DNA of 64,000 nucleotides from [Clostridium] hylemonae DSM 15053 (GCF_008281175.1 NZ_CP036524.1:434001-498000), one strand, 5' to 3'; positions 35,572 to 44,889 are shown, counted from the stretch's first letter. Notes: generated by a model from the sequence alone, not told the origin. Numbers and translations: made by a program.

Positions 35572-35645
35572 TGGAGTAAATTAACCATAAAGACGCAGGA
35601 AGCGGCATATATTATAAATAAGCATTTCATGTAAGGAATTGGTCT

Positions 35646-36173
35646 ATGCGGTTATTCATGTATATATCGGACTTCATTGTCCCCCTTGTGATCTTCGGCA
35701 TTGTGAGTTATGGAGTGCTGATGAAGGTAAATGTCTATGATACATTCGTTAAGGGAGCCAAAAGTGGGTTTTTTACAGTGATCAAGATCATGCCGACACT
35801 GATCGGTCTCATGGTGGCGGTTGGGATCCTGCGGGCGTCCGGGTTCCTCGGCTTCATGTCCGGGATCATCGGAAAGGCTACTGAATACATAGGTTTCCCC
35901 GGGGAGCTCGTCCCTCTCACCGTGGTAAAGATGTTCTCATCTTCCGCGGCCACCGGCCTGCTGCTCGATGCATTCAAGGAATACGGAACAGATTCCTATA
36001 TCGGACTCATAGCCTCTATCAGCATGTCATGTACAGAGACGATATTCTATACGATGAGCGTCTACTATATGACGGCAAAAGTGACAAAGACGAGATATAC
36101 ACTGTCCGGCGCCATGTTCGCCACCTTCGCCGGCCTCGTGGCCAGCGTCGTACTGGCAGGAATGATGGGGTAG
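35646..36173 (+). CDS. spmB: spore maturation protein B
   Basis: A 175-residue membrane protein, the usual partner of SpmA. It shows IVPLVIFGIVSYGVLMKVNVYD, FVKGAKSGFFTVIKIMPTLIG, and the conserved MFSSSAATGLLLDAF and SMSCTETIFYTMSVYY. SpmA and SpmB act together in spore-core dehydration. AAGGAAT lies about 8 nt before the ATG. Odd: it stands alone, about 9.7 kb from spmA, with its own upstream region. A palindromic REP-like element follows the stop. Confidence 0.93.
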   Translation: MRLFMYISDFIVPLVIFGIVSYGVLMKVNVYDTFVKGAKSGFFTVIKIMPTLIGLMVAVGILRASGFLGFMSGIIGKATEYIGFPGELVPLTVVKMFSSSAATGLLLDAFKEYGTDSYIGLIASISMSCTETIFYTMSVYYMTAKVTKTRYTLSGAMFATFAGLVASVVLAGMMG

Positions 36174-36178
36174 GAGGG

Positions 36179-36262
36179 AGTTGGGGACGGGGGAAATTTA
36201 AATTTCCCCCGTCCCCAACTCTTTTTCCCCTGTCCCTGATTCATTTTATGGTGTCCCCTGAC
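36179..36262 (+). repeat. REP-like palindrome, copy 1
   Basis: 36179-36220 is a perfect 42-bp palindrome (AGTTGGGGACGGGGGAAATTT and its complement) followed by CTTTTT, so it can also terminate spmB transcription. The flank to 36262 carries, on the minus strand, GGGACACCATAAAATGAAT, the same side motif seen at the other copies. Confidence 0.85.
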
Positions 36263-36263
36263 A

Positions 36264-36299
36264 ATAAAAAGCCGCCGCAAGTGTTGAACTTGCGGCGGT
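36264..36299 (-). terminator. terminator of the DUF885 gene
   Basis: Stem GCCGCCGCAAGT/ACTTGCGGCGGT (36271-36282 / 36288-36299) with a 5-nt loop. Read on the minus strand it ends in TTTTTATT. Confidence 0.88.
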
Positions 36300-36342
36300 C
36301 TTACTCTGGCCCGGAACGTTTGCAAAATGATCATGGGATATA

Positions 36343-38061
36343 TTACTGGAACATATATGTACGGAGTATATCGAAAGGAGCCGGGCCAGCGGTAAGCACT
36401 TTCTTGTGGAAGTTTTCCTGGGTAAAAGAATCGCCCCATTTGTCGATAGCTTCCTTTTTCAGCTCCATAAATTCTACGTAGCCGATGTAGTATTTCAGAT
36501 AGTTTGCCGGGTCAGAAATGATCAGGTCGTATATGCTTTCTACGGTATTGGCATCTTCGATACCGTACTGACGGAAAAAGGAGACAGTATCTGCCAGTTT
36601 CCAGCCGTCGTAGTGTATTCCCATATCTGCAAGTGCATAGAGTCCCAATATAACGGAAGTATTGCGCTGCAGGAGTGCTGCCTGTTCTTTGGGGAGGAGG
36701 GCATAATAATAACTGAGCATTTCCGTGTATGTGGCCCAGCCCTCCGTGTAGCCGCCGAAGTTCAGCAGATTGCGGATCGGATCTGGTTTCAGGTTCTGAA
36801 AATATACGGTCTGGTAAAGATGGCCGGGATATCCTTCATGTGCCAGTGTTGTAAACAGCGAAAGGTCATCCGGCATATGTCCCTGATTGATATAGATAAC
36901 GTTGTTCGTAGTGCTGTCGATGGCCGGCACCATGAAGAAGGCGGGACTTAAGTATTCTTCCATTGATTTCTGCACGTATTTGATCTCCGTGGAGACGTCG
37001 GGCGGGTCGGGAAAGCTGCCCTTAAGCTTGGATTTCAGATTTGACAGGATGGATGTGGGATCCGTGTCCTCAAGTGAAGGTGCTGCATTTGAAAATGTCT
37101 CCTTGGAAGAGGAGGTAAGTATTTGCTGCATCGCGGTAAGGTCTTCCAGTATCTGTGACTGGGTAAGTTCCTTCAGTTCGTTGACGGTGCGGCTGGAGCC
37201 GGTTTCCCGTTTGACGACAAGTTCATAGTAATCCCGTCCGTCCGGAAGATAACACAGACCGTTGTTATTTTTTCCTGTCGTGCGCAGTGCCTTAAGAGAA
37301 TCGGCCAGCTTTTTATAAGAAGGATAAATGTATTCCTTCATATTTTCCCTGTTGCGTTTCACATAATCGTCATAATCTGCTTTGTCAAGCTTCATCGCGT
37401 CAAGACGCTCTGTGAAGGAAGAGTACAGGTAGTTGTCATCGCCCATTTTGATGAACGCATTGCATTCATCAATAATGTCGTCGGCGGAATAGGAGGCCAT
37501 AAAAAGGCCCTTTTCAGATTTGGCCTGCTCGAAAGCAATGATAGACTCGAAGTATTCCGGCAGTTTTGTCATAAGTGTCAGATAAGTATCTATATCACCG
37601 GTGCTGTTAAACTGGTATTCGGACAGAAGTACCGGAAGCTGTGCCTGCGTGCCTGTAAGCGGAGCCAGCGGTTCGTCATACAGTACATACCCGGCTTCGT
37701 CAAGTGAGGTGCTCAGGTAATTGTCCAGTATATCGTAGGTCAGTTTGTTTTTATCTGAGAGCTGGGCGCGGTTATGGGCGTGAAGTGATGCGAGGGCATT
37801 TTCCGCCGATGCGCTGATGGCGGCGGTATCCGTCGAGCAGCTGCCGAAGGAGACCGGCGCCTTGTCAATTCCGTAATCGGAAGGATTTTCCAGTGTATAG
37901 TGAAGAGAGATCGTGTTGGAGGAAACTTCCTGACAGAACAGGTTATCTGTGTATGCCTCAAATTCTGCATCTGCACTTTTGCTCCCTCTGGAGCATGACG
38001 CCAGAGCGGCAAGGGCAAAGAGGAGCGTGACGGTCAGGAGAAGCGATATTTTTTTACGCAT
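36343..38061 (-). CDS. DUF885 lipoprotein, probable zinc metallopeptidase
   Basis: A 572-residue secreted lipoprotein with signal peptide and lipobox LASC (Cys near residue 23). It belongs to DUF885 (PF05960), whose core HEGYPGHLYQ (about 415) is an HExxxH-type zinc site. The downstream acidic GGYTEGWATYTEMLSYY is also seen here. It should sit on the outer membrane surface and cut peptides, by fold analogy with gluzincin carboxypeptidases; the substrate is unknown. It is a single gene with its own terminator. Confidence 0.85.
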   Translation of the reverse strand: MRKKISLLLTVTLLFALAALASCSRGSKSADAEFEAYTDNLFCQEVSSNTISLHYTLENPSDYGIDKAPVSFGSCSTDTAAISASAENALASLHAHNRAQLSDKNKLTYDILDNYLSTSLDEAGYVLYDEPLAPLTGTQAQLPVLLSEYQFNSTGDIDTYLTLMTKLPEYFESIIAFEQAKSEKGLFMASYSADDIIDECNAFIKMGDDNYLYSSFTERLDAMKLDKADYDDYVKRNRENMKEYIYPSYKKLADSLKALRTTGKNNNGLCYLPDGRDYYELVVKRETGSSRTVNELKELTQSQILEDLTAMQQILTSSSKETFSNAAPSLEDTDPTSILSNLKSKLKGSFPDPPDVSTEIKYVQKSMEEYLSPAFFMVPAIDSTTNNVIYINQGHMPDDLSLFTTLAHEGYPGHLYQTVYFQNLKPDPIRNLLNFGGYTEGWATYTEMLSYYYALLPKEQAALLQRNTSVILGLYALADMGIHYDGWKLADTVSFFRQYGIEDANTVESIYDLIISDPANYLKYYIGYVEFMELKKEAIDKWGDSFTQENFHKKVLTAGPAPFDILRTYMFQ

Positions 38062-38182
38062 GAAGGCTCCTTGGATGTTTTATCTATAAGTATGCGCCGT
38101 AAGGCCCGGGTATGAATATTCTAAGCACTGAATTATCAGACGCTGATCATAAGAACAGCGGCTGTTTTGCGGTGTTCCCGGC

Positions 38183-38211
38183 TTGACAATTGAATATCCG
38201 TATGTTACGAT
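38183..38211 (+). promoter_or_regulatory. promoter of metG
   Basis: TTGACA (38183-38188), 17 nt, TACGAT (38206-38211). It lies about 50 nt before the first T-box helix. The stretch 38062-38182 shows nothing else I can name. Confidence 0.8.
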
Positions 38212-38261
38212 TTTTACCATATTAATGAAAAAGTTGAAATAAGATCATGAGCTATATGTAA

Positions 38262-38602
38262 AACGCAATGACGAAGAGAGTACGTCTTTTGACATTATAC
38301 AGAGAAGTCCTGAACCGTGAACGCAGCCGGATAAGACCGGGGCTGCACGCGGGGATGCTGAGAGGGATGGATGAAGACTGACGGAAGATGGCTTCTGAGT
38401 GGTGCACCGAACATGAAAATGTATGAGGACGTGTAACGGACGGCCCGCATTTTGTGCAAGGCTGCAATGGGTCCGCCCTTTACTGCGGAAAGAGTGCCAG
38501 CAGGCACTTGCTGAGGTCTCTGCCGTGAGGCAGGGATGAATAGAAGTGGTAACACGGGATAACTCGTCTTCTCTGATTTTCGGATTAGGGAAGATTTTTT
38601 TA
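38262..38602 (+). ncRNA. T-box leader of metG
   Basis: A leader of about 340 nt with the T-box plan. Stem I begins with ATGACGAAGAGAGTACG. A candidate specifier is ATG (38413-38415) in CCGAACATGAAA. The T-box sequence itself is AGAAGTGGTAACACGGG (38532-38548). A terminator TCTTCTCTGATT/GGATTAGGGAAGA with T7 follows (38567-38601). Uncharged tRNA-Met should stabilise the antiterminator and let metG be transcribed. The specifier assignment is by eye, supported by the downstream gene. Confidence 0.88.
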
Positions 38603-38630
38603 TTTCAACGACAGGAGGACAAGTAAAGTT

Positions 38631-40523
38631 ATGGAAAAACAAAAGTATTATATTACGACAGCCATTGCCTATACATCAGGAAAGCCCCATATCGGGAACA
38701 CTTATGAGATCGTACTTGCAGATGCGATCGCCAGGTATAAGAGAAGCCGGGGGTACGATGTATTTTTCCAGACCGGTACGGATGAGCACGGCCAGAAAAT
38801 AGAGCTTAAGGCAGAAGAGGCAGGGGTTACGCCGAAGGAATTTGTGGACGGTGTTGCCGGAGAGATCAGGCGTATCTGGGATTTGATGAACACTTCTTAT
38901 GATAAATTCATCCGTACGACGGATGGATACCATGAAAAACAGGTGCAGAAGATATTTAAAAAGCTGTACGATCAGGGGGACATTTACAAAGGCCATTATG
39001 AGGGGATGTACTGCACGCCGTGTGAATCCTTTTTTACAGAATCACAGCTTGTGGACGGGAAATGCCCTGACTGCGGACGGGAAGTGCAGCCGGCGAAAGA
39101 GGAGGCATATTTCTTTAAAATGAGTAAATATGCAGACCGTCTGATCGATCATATCAACTCGCATCCTGAGTTTATCCAGCCGGTATCCCGTAAAAACGAA
39201 ATGATGAACAATTTCCTTCTGCCGGGCCTTCAGGACCTGTGTGTGTCCAGGACTTCATTTAAGTGGGGGATCCCGGTGGACTTTGACCCGGAACATGTCG
39301 TGTATGTATGGCTGGACGCGCTGACGAACTACATTACCGGAATCGGCTATGACTGCGGCGGGGATAACACAGAGCAGTTCAGAAAAGACTGGCCGGCGGA
39401 TCTGCACCTTATCGGAAAGGACATTATCCGTTTTCACACGATATACTGGCCGATCTTCCTGATGGCGCTGGATCTGCCTCTTCCAAAGCAGATCTTCGGA
39501 CATCCGTGGCTGCTGCAGGGAGACGGGAAAATGAGCAAATCAAAGGGAAATGTGCTGTATGCGGATGAACTTGTTGATTTCTTCGGTGTCGACGCGGTTC
39601 GTTATTTTGTCCTGCACGAGATGCCTTTTGAAAATGACGGAGTTATCTCCTGGGAGCTGATGGTAGAGCGCATGAACTCAGACCTTGCCAATACACTCGG
39701 CAATCTGGTGAACCGTACCATATCCATGACAAACAAATACTTTGGCGGCACGGTCACTGACAAAGGGGTGGCAGGCGAAGCAGACGCTGACCTGAAAGCT
39801 ATGACAGAGAGCGCGCCGAAGGCAGTGGAGGGCAAGATGGATGAACTGCGGGTTGCCGATGCCATCACAGAAATATTCAATCTGTTTAAGCGCTGCAACA
39901 AGTATATAGATGAGACAATGCCGTGGGCTCTTGCCAAGGACGAGGAGAAAAAAGACAGACTTGAGACGGTGCTGTATAACCTGCAGGAGAGCATCAAAGC
40001 AGGCGCAGTGCTGCTGGAACCGTTTATGCCGGAGACATCCGGAAAAATACTCGGACAGCTCGGTGACGGTAAAGTGACCGAAAAGCCGGAAATTCTTTTC
40101 GCGAGACTGGACCTTGAAGAGGTGCTTGAAAAAGTAGAGGCACTGCACCCTGCGGAGGAAGAAGTGCCGGAGAATGTCATTGACATCAAAGCTAAGCCGG
40201 AGATCACATTCGACGATTTCGGAAAGATGCAGTTCCAGGTAGGAGAGATACTCGAATGCGAAGAAGTGCCGAAGTCAAAGAAGCTCCTCTGCTCCAAAGT
40301 AAGAGTGGGAAGCGAGATAAAACAGATCGTGTCAGGCATAAAGGCATACTACAAGCCAGAAGAAATGGTAGGTAAGAAGGTTATGGTGCTCGTCAACCTG
40401 AAACCGGCCAAGCTTGCCGGCGTACTTTCAGAAGGCATGCTGCTGTGCGCAGAAGACGCAGAAGGCAATCTGGCACTCATGACACCGGAAAAAGAAATGC
40501 CCGCCGGCGCTGAAATCTGCTAG
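38631..40523 (+). CDS. metG: methionyl-tRNA synthetase
   Basis: A 630-residue class I synthetase. It has HIGN (21-24, the HIGH element in SGKPHIGNTYE), a knuckle CTPCESFFTESQLVDGKCPDCG shortened to one zinc site (about 125-147), WLDALTNY, and KMSKSKGN (about 300). The anticodon-binding helical domain follows. A C-terminal EMAP-II/Trbp111-like tRNA-binding domain (about 530-630, FDDFGKMQFQVGEIL) completes the protein. It charges tRNA-Met, including the initiator encoded at 1298. AGGAGGACAAG precedes the ATG. Expression is controlled by the T-box leader. Confidence 0.97.
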   Translation: MEKQKYYITTAIAYTSGKPHIGNTYEIVLADAIARYKRSRGYDVFFQTGTDEHGQKIELKAEEAGVTPKEFVDGVAGEIRRIWDLMNTSYDKFIRTTDGYHEKQVQKIFKKLYDQGDIYKGHYEGMYCTPCESFFTESQLVDGKCPDCGREVQPAKEEAYFFKMSKYADRLIDHINSHPEFIQPVSRKNEMMNNFLLPGLQDLCVSRTSFKWGIPVDFDPEHVVYVWLDALTNYITGIGYDCGGDNTEQFRKDWPADLHLIGKDIIRFHTIYWPIFLMALDLPLPKQIFGHPWLLQGDGKMSKSKGNVLYADELVDFFGVDAVRYFVLHEMPFENDGVISWELMVERMNSDLANTLGNLVNRTISMTNKYFGGTVTDKGVAGEADADLKAMTESAPKAVEGKMDELRVADAITEIFNLFKRCNKYIDETMPWALAKDEEKKDRLETVLYNLQESIKAGAVLLEPFMPETSGKILGQLGDGKVTEKPEILFARLDLEEVLEKVEALHPAEEEVPENVIDIKAKPEITFDDFGKMQFQVGEILECEEVPKSKKLLCSKVRVGSEIKQIVSGIKAYYKPEEMVGKKVMVLVNLKPAKLAGVLSEGMLLCAEDAEGNLALMTPEKEMPAGAEIC

Positions 40524-40625
40524 AGGGACACGTTAAAATGAATTGGGGACGGGGGATTTTTCAATTTCCCCCGTCCCCGGTTAAAAAAGGGACGGAGGAA
40601 ATCGAGAAAACCTCCGTCCCCAACT
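40524..40625 (+). repeat. REP-like element, copy 2 (double palindrome)
   Basis: AGGGACACGTTAAAAT leads into the palindrome GGGGACGGGGG/CCCCCGTCCCC (40545-40578). A second hairpin GGGACGGAGG/CCTCCGTCCC (40589-40598 / 40611-40620) follows. It fills the gap between metG and ddh and may double as terminator. Confidence 0.85.
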
Positions 40626-40641
40626 GAGAGGAGATTGAATT

Positions 40642-41628
40642 ATGGATAAAATCAGAATTGGTATTGTTGGCTACGGCAACATAGGAAAAGGTGTTGAACT
40701 TGCGGTGGCCCGCAATGAAGACATGGAGCTTAAGGCTGTCTTTACGAGAAGAAACCCGGCAGACGTCAAGATCGAGACAGAATCGGCAGATGTGAAGCAT
40801 ATGGATGACCTGGCTTCCATGAAGGATGAGATCGATGTTATCGTCCTCTGCGGGGGTTCTGCCACAGACCTGCCAGTTATGGGACCGGAAATTGTGAAAA
40901 ACTTTAACACGATTGACAGTTTTGATACGCATGCCAGAATTCCGGAATATTTTGAAAATGTGGATAAGGCGGCAAAAGATGGTGGAAATGTGGGGATTAT
41001 CTCTGTCGGCTGGGATCCGGGAATGTTTTCACTTAACCGGTTATACGCGGAGTCTATTCTCGTGCAGGGAAGTACATACACCTTTTGGGGAAAAGGCGTA
41101 AGCCAGGGACATTCCGACGCGATCCGACGCATAGAAGGTGTGAAGAACGCAATTCAATACACCGTACCTGTGGATAAAGCTGTGGAAAGAGTAAGAAGCG
41201 GAGAGGCTCTGGAACTTACAACGAGAGAAAAACACCTGCGTGACTGCTATGTCGTGCCGGAGGAAGGCGCAGATCTTCAGGAGATCGAGCGAACGATCAA
41301 GACAATGCCGAATTATTTCGACGATTATGATACAACCGTTACCTTTATCACAGAGGCAGAATTAAAGCAAAATCACAGCAGCATGCCTCACGGCGGGTTC
41401 GTCATCCGCAGCGGAGAGACCGGAACAGAAGGAAGCCGGCACATTATCGAGTATTCTCTCAAGCTGGATTCAAACCCGGAGTTTACAGCCAGCGTGCTCG
41501 TATGCTATGCAAGAGCGGCTTACCGTCTTTCAAAAAATGGAGAAAGCGGTGCAAAAACAGTATTCGATATCCCGCCGGCATTATTATCCATGAAGACGCC
41601 GGAGCAGTTAAGGGCAGAACTCTTGTAA
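40642..41628 (+). CDS. ddh: meso-diaminopimelate dehydrogenase
   Basis: A 328-residue enzyme. The N-terminal Rossmann fold has IRIGIVGYGNIGKGVELAV. The catalytic/substrate section holds SVGWDPGMFSLNRLYAE, FWGKGVSQGHSDAIRRI, and HGGFVIRSGETG, all standard for Ddh. It makes meso-DAP directly from tetrahydrodipicolinate with NADPH and ammonia, a one-step route to lysine and peptidoglycan. GAGAGGAG precedes the ATG. The gene is bracketed by REP-like elements on both sides, which fits independent movement or simply repeat spread. Confidence 0.95.
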   Translation: MDKIRIGIVGYGNIGKGVELAVARNEDMELKAVFTRRNPADVKIETESADVKHMDDLASMKDEIDVIVLCGGSATDLPVMGPEIVKNFNTIDSFDTHARIPEYFENVDKAAKDGGNVGIISVGWDPGMFSLNRLYAESILVQGSTYTFWGKGVSQGHSDAIRRIEGVKNAIQYTVPVDKAVERVRSGEALELTTREKHLRDCYVVPEEGADLQEIERTIKTMPNYFDDYDTTVTFITEAELKQNHSSMPHGGFVIRSGETGTEGSRHIIEYSLKLDSNPEFTASVLVCYARAAYRLSKNGESGAKTVFDIPPALLSMKTPEQLRAELL

Positions 41629-41725
41629 GGGACACATTAAAATAAAAAAAGGGACACGTTAAAATCAGTTCGGGACGGGGGAAATTTAAAAAACCCCCGT
41701 CCCCAACTTCATTACCGTCCCCGAT
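41629..41725 (+). repeat. REP-like element, copy 3
   Basis: Two copies of GGGACACxTTAAAAT (41629 and 41651) precede an imperfect palindrome GGGACGGGGG...CCCCCGTCCC (41672-41704). A further GTCCCC fragment follows at 41717. Same side motif and order as copy 2. Confidence 0.82.
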
Positions 41726-41741
41726 TATATTGGAGGGTATT

Positions 41742-42521
41742 ATGATTTTTGATACGCATGCGCATTATGACGACGATCAGTTTGACGAGGACCGGGAGGA
41801 GCTGCTTGGATCCATGCAGGCGGGCGGCGTGGGCACTATTGTGAATATCAGCGCTTCGCCGCGGTCCTGCCGGGAGGTCGTTGATCTGGCTCGGAAATAT
41901 CCGTTTATGTATGCCGCTGTGGGCATTCATCCGGACCATGTCGGTGATTTGAATGAGGATTTTTTTAAGGAGATGGAAAAGCTGCTTGCGGACAGAAAGG
42001 TAGTAGCTGTGGGCGAGATCGGCCTTGATTACTACTGGGACAACGAATCCCATGACTTGCAGAAGTTCTGGTTTATCCGGCAGCTTGAGCTTGCGCGCCG
42101 GCATGATCTGCCTGTAGTCATCCACAGCAGAGACGCGGCGGCGGATACGCTGGAAATTATGAAGGAGCATGCGCAGGGGCTTAAGGGGATCATACACTGT
42201 TTTTCGTATTCGAGGGAACTGGCCCGGGAGTATGTAAAGATGGGCTTTAGCATCGGTGTCGGCGGAGTCGTCACATTCAAGAACGCGAAAAAGCTCAGGG
42301 AAGTTGTGGAGGATACACCGCTTACTTCTATCGTTCTGGAGACAGACTGTCCGTATCTTGCGCCGGAGCCCAACCGTGGAAAGCGGAATAATTCGTTGTA
42401 TATCCGCTATGTGGCAGAGGAGATCGCACGCATAAAAAATGTGGATTATGACACGGTAGTAAAGCAGACGGAAAGCAATGCGTCAGAATTGTATGGAATT
42501 TCGGACAATTTTGTTGTATAA
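41742..42521 (+). CDS. tatD: TatD family metal-dependent hydrolase
   Basis: A 259-residue amidohydrolase-fold protein. It has the metal site FDTHAHYDDDQF at the start, VGIHPDHV, GEIGLDYYW, VIHSRDAAADT, IIHCFSY and LETDCPYLAPEP. These are the TatD signatures in order. TatD proteins are 3'-exonucleases or D-aminoacyl-tRNA/DNA processing enzymes. Start ATG 41742 is chosen because TTGGAGGG, which would be the first codons of the longer frame, is the ribosome-binding site. It precedes rsmA; rnmV, often between them, is absent. Confidence 0.92.
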   Translation: MIFDTHAHYDDDQFDEDREELLGSMQAGGVGTIVNISASPRSCREVVDLARKYPFMYAAVGIHPDHVGDLNEDFFKEMEKLLADRKVVAVGEIGLDYYWDNESHDLQKFWFIRQLELARRHDLPVVIHSRDAAADTLEIMKEHAQGLKGIIHCFSYSRELAREYVKMGFSIGVGGVVTFKNAKKLREVVEDTPLTSIVLETDCPYLAPEPNRGKRNNSLYIRYVAEEIARIKNVDYDTVVKQTESNASELYGISDNFVV

Positions 42522-42557
42522 TAAGGAACAGCACATTATTCAGGAGTTAAGTGATAT

Positions 42558-43433
42558 ATGAGAAAACCGACGCTGGGAAACCCGCAAAATACCATAGAGA
42601 TACTGCAGAAATATGATTTCTCATTTCAAAAGAAGTTCGGACAGAACTTCTTAATTGATACTCACGTTCTGGATAAAATTATCCGGGCAGCAGACATCAC
42701 GAAAGAGGATATGGTATTAGAGATCGGCCCCGGAATCGGAACGATGACGCAGTATCTTGCGGAGGCAGCCGGCAAGGTTGTGGCCGTGGAGATCGACAAG
42801 AACCTTATCCCGATCCTTACGGACACCCTGCACGATTATGACAATGTTACGGTGATCAATGAGGACGTGCTGAAGCTGGACGTAAGAGAACTGGCCCGGG
42901 AGGAAAACGGCGGCAGGCCGCTCAAAGTTGTGGCCAATCTTCCATATTATATAACAACGCCCATTATTATGGGATTATTTGAAAATGATGTCCCGGTGGA
43001 AAGTATCACGGTCATGGTGCAGAAAGAAGTCGCAGACAGGATGCAGACCGGACCGGGCAATAAAGACTATGGGGCGCTGTCGCTGGCGGTCCAGTATTAT
43101 GCAGAACCGTATATCGTCGCAAATGTGCCGCCCAACTGTTTTATGCCAAGGCCCAGGGTGGGCTCTGCCGTTATCCGGCTCACACGCCATGAGAAGCCCC
43201 CGGTCGAGGTAAAAGACGAGAAGCTGATGTTTGATATCATAAGAGCATCCTTTAATCAGAGGCGCAAAACGCTTGCTAACGGACTGAACAATTCTGACAA
43301 GCTGTCTCTTGCGAAAGAAGAGCTTATCGAAGCGATAGAACGGCTCGGGAAAGGCCCGGGTGTCAGGGGCGAGTCCCTGACGCTTGAGGAATTTGCAGAA
43401 CTGAGCAATTATATATACGCCCTGAACCGCTGA
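42558..43433 (+). CDS. rsmA: 16S rRNA (A1518/A1519) dimethyltransferase
   Basis: A 291-residue RsmA/KsgA. It has KKFGQNFLIDTHVLDKI, the SAM-binding EIGPGIGTMTQYLAE, VAVEIDKNL, and NLPYYITTPIIM (catalytic motif IV). A C-terminal helical domain contains FNQRRKTLANGL. It dimethylates two adjacent adenines of the 16S 3' hairpin during late 30S assembly. CAGGAGTTAAG precedes the ATG. It is 36 nt after tatD and likely cotranscribed with it. Confidence 0.96.
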   Translation: MRKPTLGNPQNTIEILQKYDFSFQKKFGQNFLIDTHVLDKIIRAADITKEDMVLEIGPGIGTMTQYLAEAAGKVVAVEIDKNLIPILTDTLHDYDNVTVINEDVLKLDVRELAREENGGRPLKVVANLPYYITTPIIMGLFENDVPVESITVMVQKEVADRMQTGPGNKDYGALSLAVQYYAEPYIVANVPPNCFMPRPRVGSAVIRLTRHEKPPVEVKDEKLMFDIIRASFNQRRKTLANGLNNSDKLSLAKEELIEAIERLGKGPGVRGESLTLEEFAELSNYIYALNR

Positions 43434-43495
43434 TGTTATGAACGGATATTTCGTCCGCCGCTGGCGGATTGACAATATGAATAAGGACAGAAAGG

Positions 43496-44875
43496 ATGAT
43501 GACTATGACTAAAAATGTGGAACATGCATTATTTGAGATCACGCCGGAGATCCAGCAGCTGGCACAATTATGTGAGGACAATAATGCCATTGAAAAAGAA
43601 CTGTATACCAAATATGAGGTAAAACGGGGTCTCCGCGACGTAAATGGTAAAGGTGTACTTGCCGGACTGACAAACATATCCGATGTCTGCGCAAAAAAAA
43701 TCGTCGACGGAGAAGAAGTTCCGTGCGCAGGAAATCTGTATTACAGAGGGTACAATATCAAAGAATTAGTCAAAGGGTTCCTGGAAGCGAAACATTATGG
43801 ATTTGAAGAAATTTCCTATCTGTTGCTTTTTGGAGAGCTTCCGACAGAGAAGCAGCTGGCGGCATATCACGAGACACTTGTGGAGAGAAGGACACTTCCG
43901 CCGAATTTTGTGAGAGATGTGATCATGAAGGCTCCAAGCAGGGATATGATGAACAGTCTGTCCAGGTCTATTCTGAGTCTGTATTCCTATGACGCAAAGG
44001 CAGACGACACGACCATACCGAACGTTCTGCGCCAATGCCTGAACCTGATCAGCCAGTTCCCGATGCTGATGGTGTACGGCTATCATGCATACAACTACCG
44101 TCTCGGAGAAGACTTGTTTATCTATGCTCCGTCACCGGAGCTGTCCACTGCTGAAAATATACTTATGATGCTCAGAGAAGACCGGAAGTATACGAAGCTG
44201 GAGGCCAAGATACTGGATATGGCGCTTGTGCTCCATATGGACCACGGCGGCGGTAACAATTCTACATTCACGACCCATGTTGTCACATCATCCGGTACGG
44301 ATACATATTCCACGATCGTAGCGGCGATGGCTTCCCTGAAAGGACCAAAGCACGGCGGAGCCAACATAAAAGTGACGCAGATGTTTGAGGACATGAAGCA
44401 GAAACTTACCGACTGGAAGGATGAGGATGCCGTAAGACAGTACCTGTGCGATCTGCTGGACAAGAAAGCATTTGACCAGAAAGGATTGATCTATGGTATG
44501 GGGCATGCGATCTATTCCGTGTCCGACCCAAGAGCAGACATCTTCAAGAAATTTGTAAAGCAGCTGGCGAAGGAAAAAGGCTTTGAGGAAGAATATGCCC
44601 TCTATGAGATGGTAGAACATATGGCTCCGGATGTTATCGGAGAAAAGCGCAGAATATACAAAGGCGTCAATGCCAACGTAGACTTCTACAGCGGACTCGT
44701 GTACAGCATGCTCGATCTGCCGCCGTCACTTTACACGCCGATATTCGCCGCCGCACGTATCGTAGGATGGAGCGCGCACAGACTGGAAGAGCTTAAGAAC
44801 GTAGACAAGATTATCCGGCCGGCATACAAGCCGCTGGCGCCCCACCGGGATTATATTAAAATGGATGACCGCTGA
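43496..44875 (+). CDS. citrate synthase (citrate/2-methylcitrate family)
   Basis: A 459-residue citrate synthase-fold protein. Conserved catalytic regions are visible: LHMDHGGGNNSTFT, LKGPKHGGANIKVT, GMGHAIYSVSDPRA (active-site His) and NVDFYSGLVY (active-site Asp). It condenses acetyl-CoA and oxaloacetate. In this group it probably feeds 2-oxoglutarate and glutamate synthesis through a partial cycle. Three in-frame ATGs compete (43496, 43499, 43505). AAGGA at 43483 suits the first and AAAGG at 43491 suits the last. The N-terminal extension of about 40 residues is typical of the clostridial form. Confidence 0.93.
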   Translation: MMTMTKNVEHALFEITPEIQQLAQLCEDNNAIEKELYTKYEVKRGLRDVNGKGVLAGLTNISDVCAKKIVDGEEVPCAGNLYYRGYNIKELVKGFLEAKHYGFEEISYLLLFGELPTEKQLAAYHETLVERRTLPPNFVRDVIMKAPSRDMMNSLSRSILSLYSYDAKADDTTIPNVLRQCLNLISQFPMLMVYGYHAYNYRLGEDLFIYAPSPELSTAENILMMLREDRKYTKLEAKILDMALVLHMDHGGGNNSTFTTHVVTSSGTDTYSTIVAAMASLKGPKHGGANIKVTQMFEDMKQKLTDWKDEDAVRQYLCDLLDKKAFDQKGLIYGMGHAIYSVSDPRADIFKKFVKQLAKEKGFEEEYALYEMVEHMAPDVIGEKRRIYKGVNANVDFYSGLVYSMLDLPPSLYTPIFAAARIVGWSAHRLEELKNVDKIIRPAYKPLAPHRDYIKMDDR

Positions 44876-44889
44876 TACAGCGGTCTTTT
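44867..44889 (+). terminator. terminator of the citrate synthase gene
   Basis: GACCGCT/AGCGGTC stem with TTTT. It overlaps the stop codon. Confidence 0.78.
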
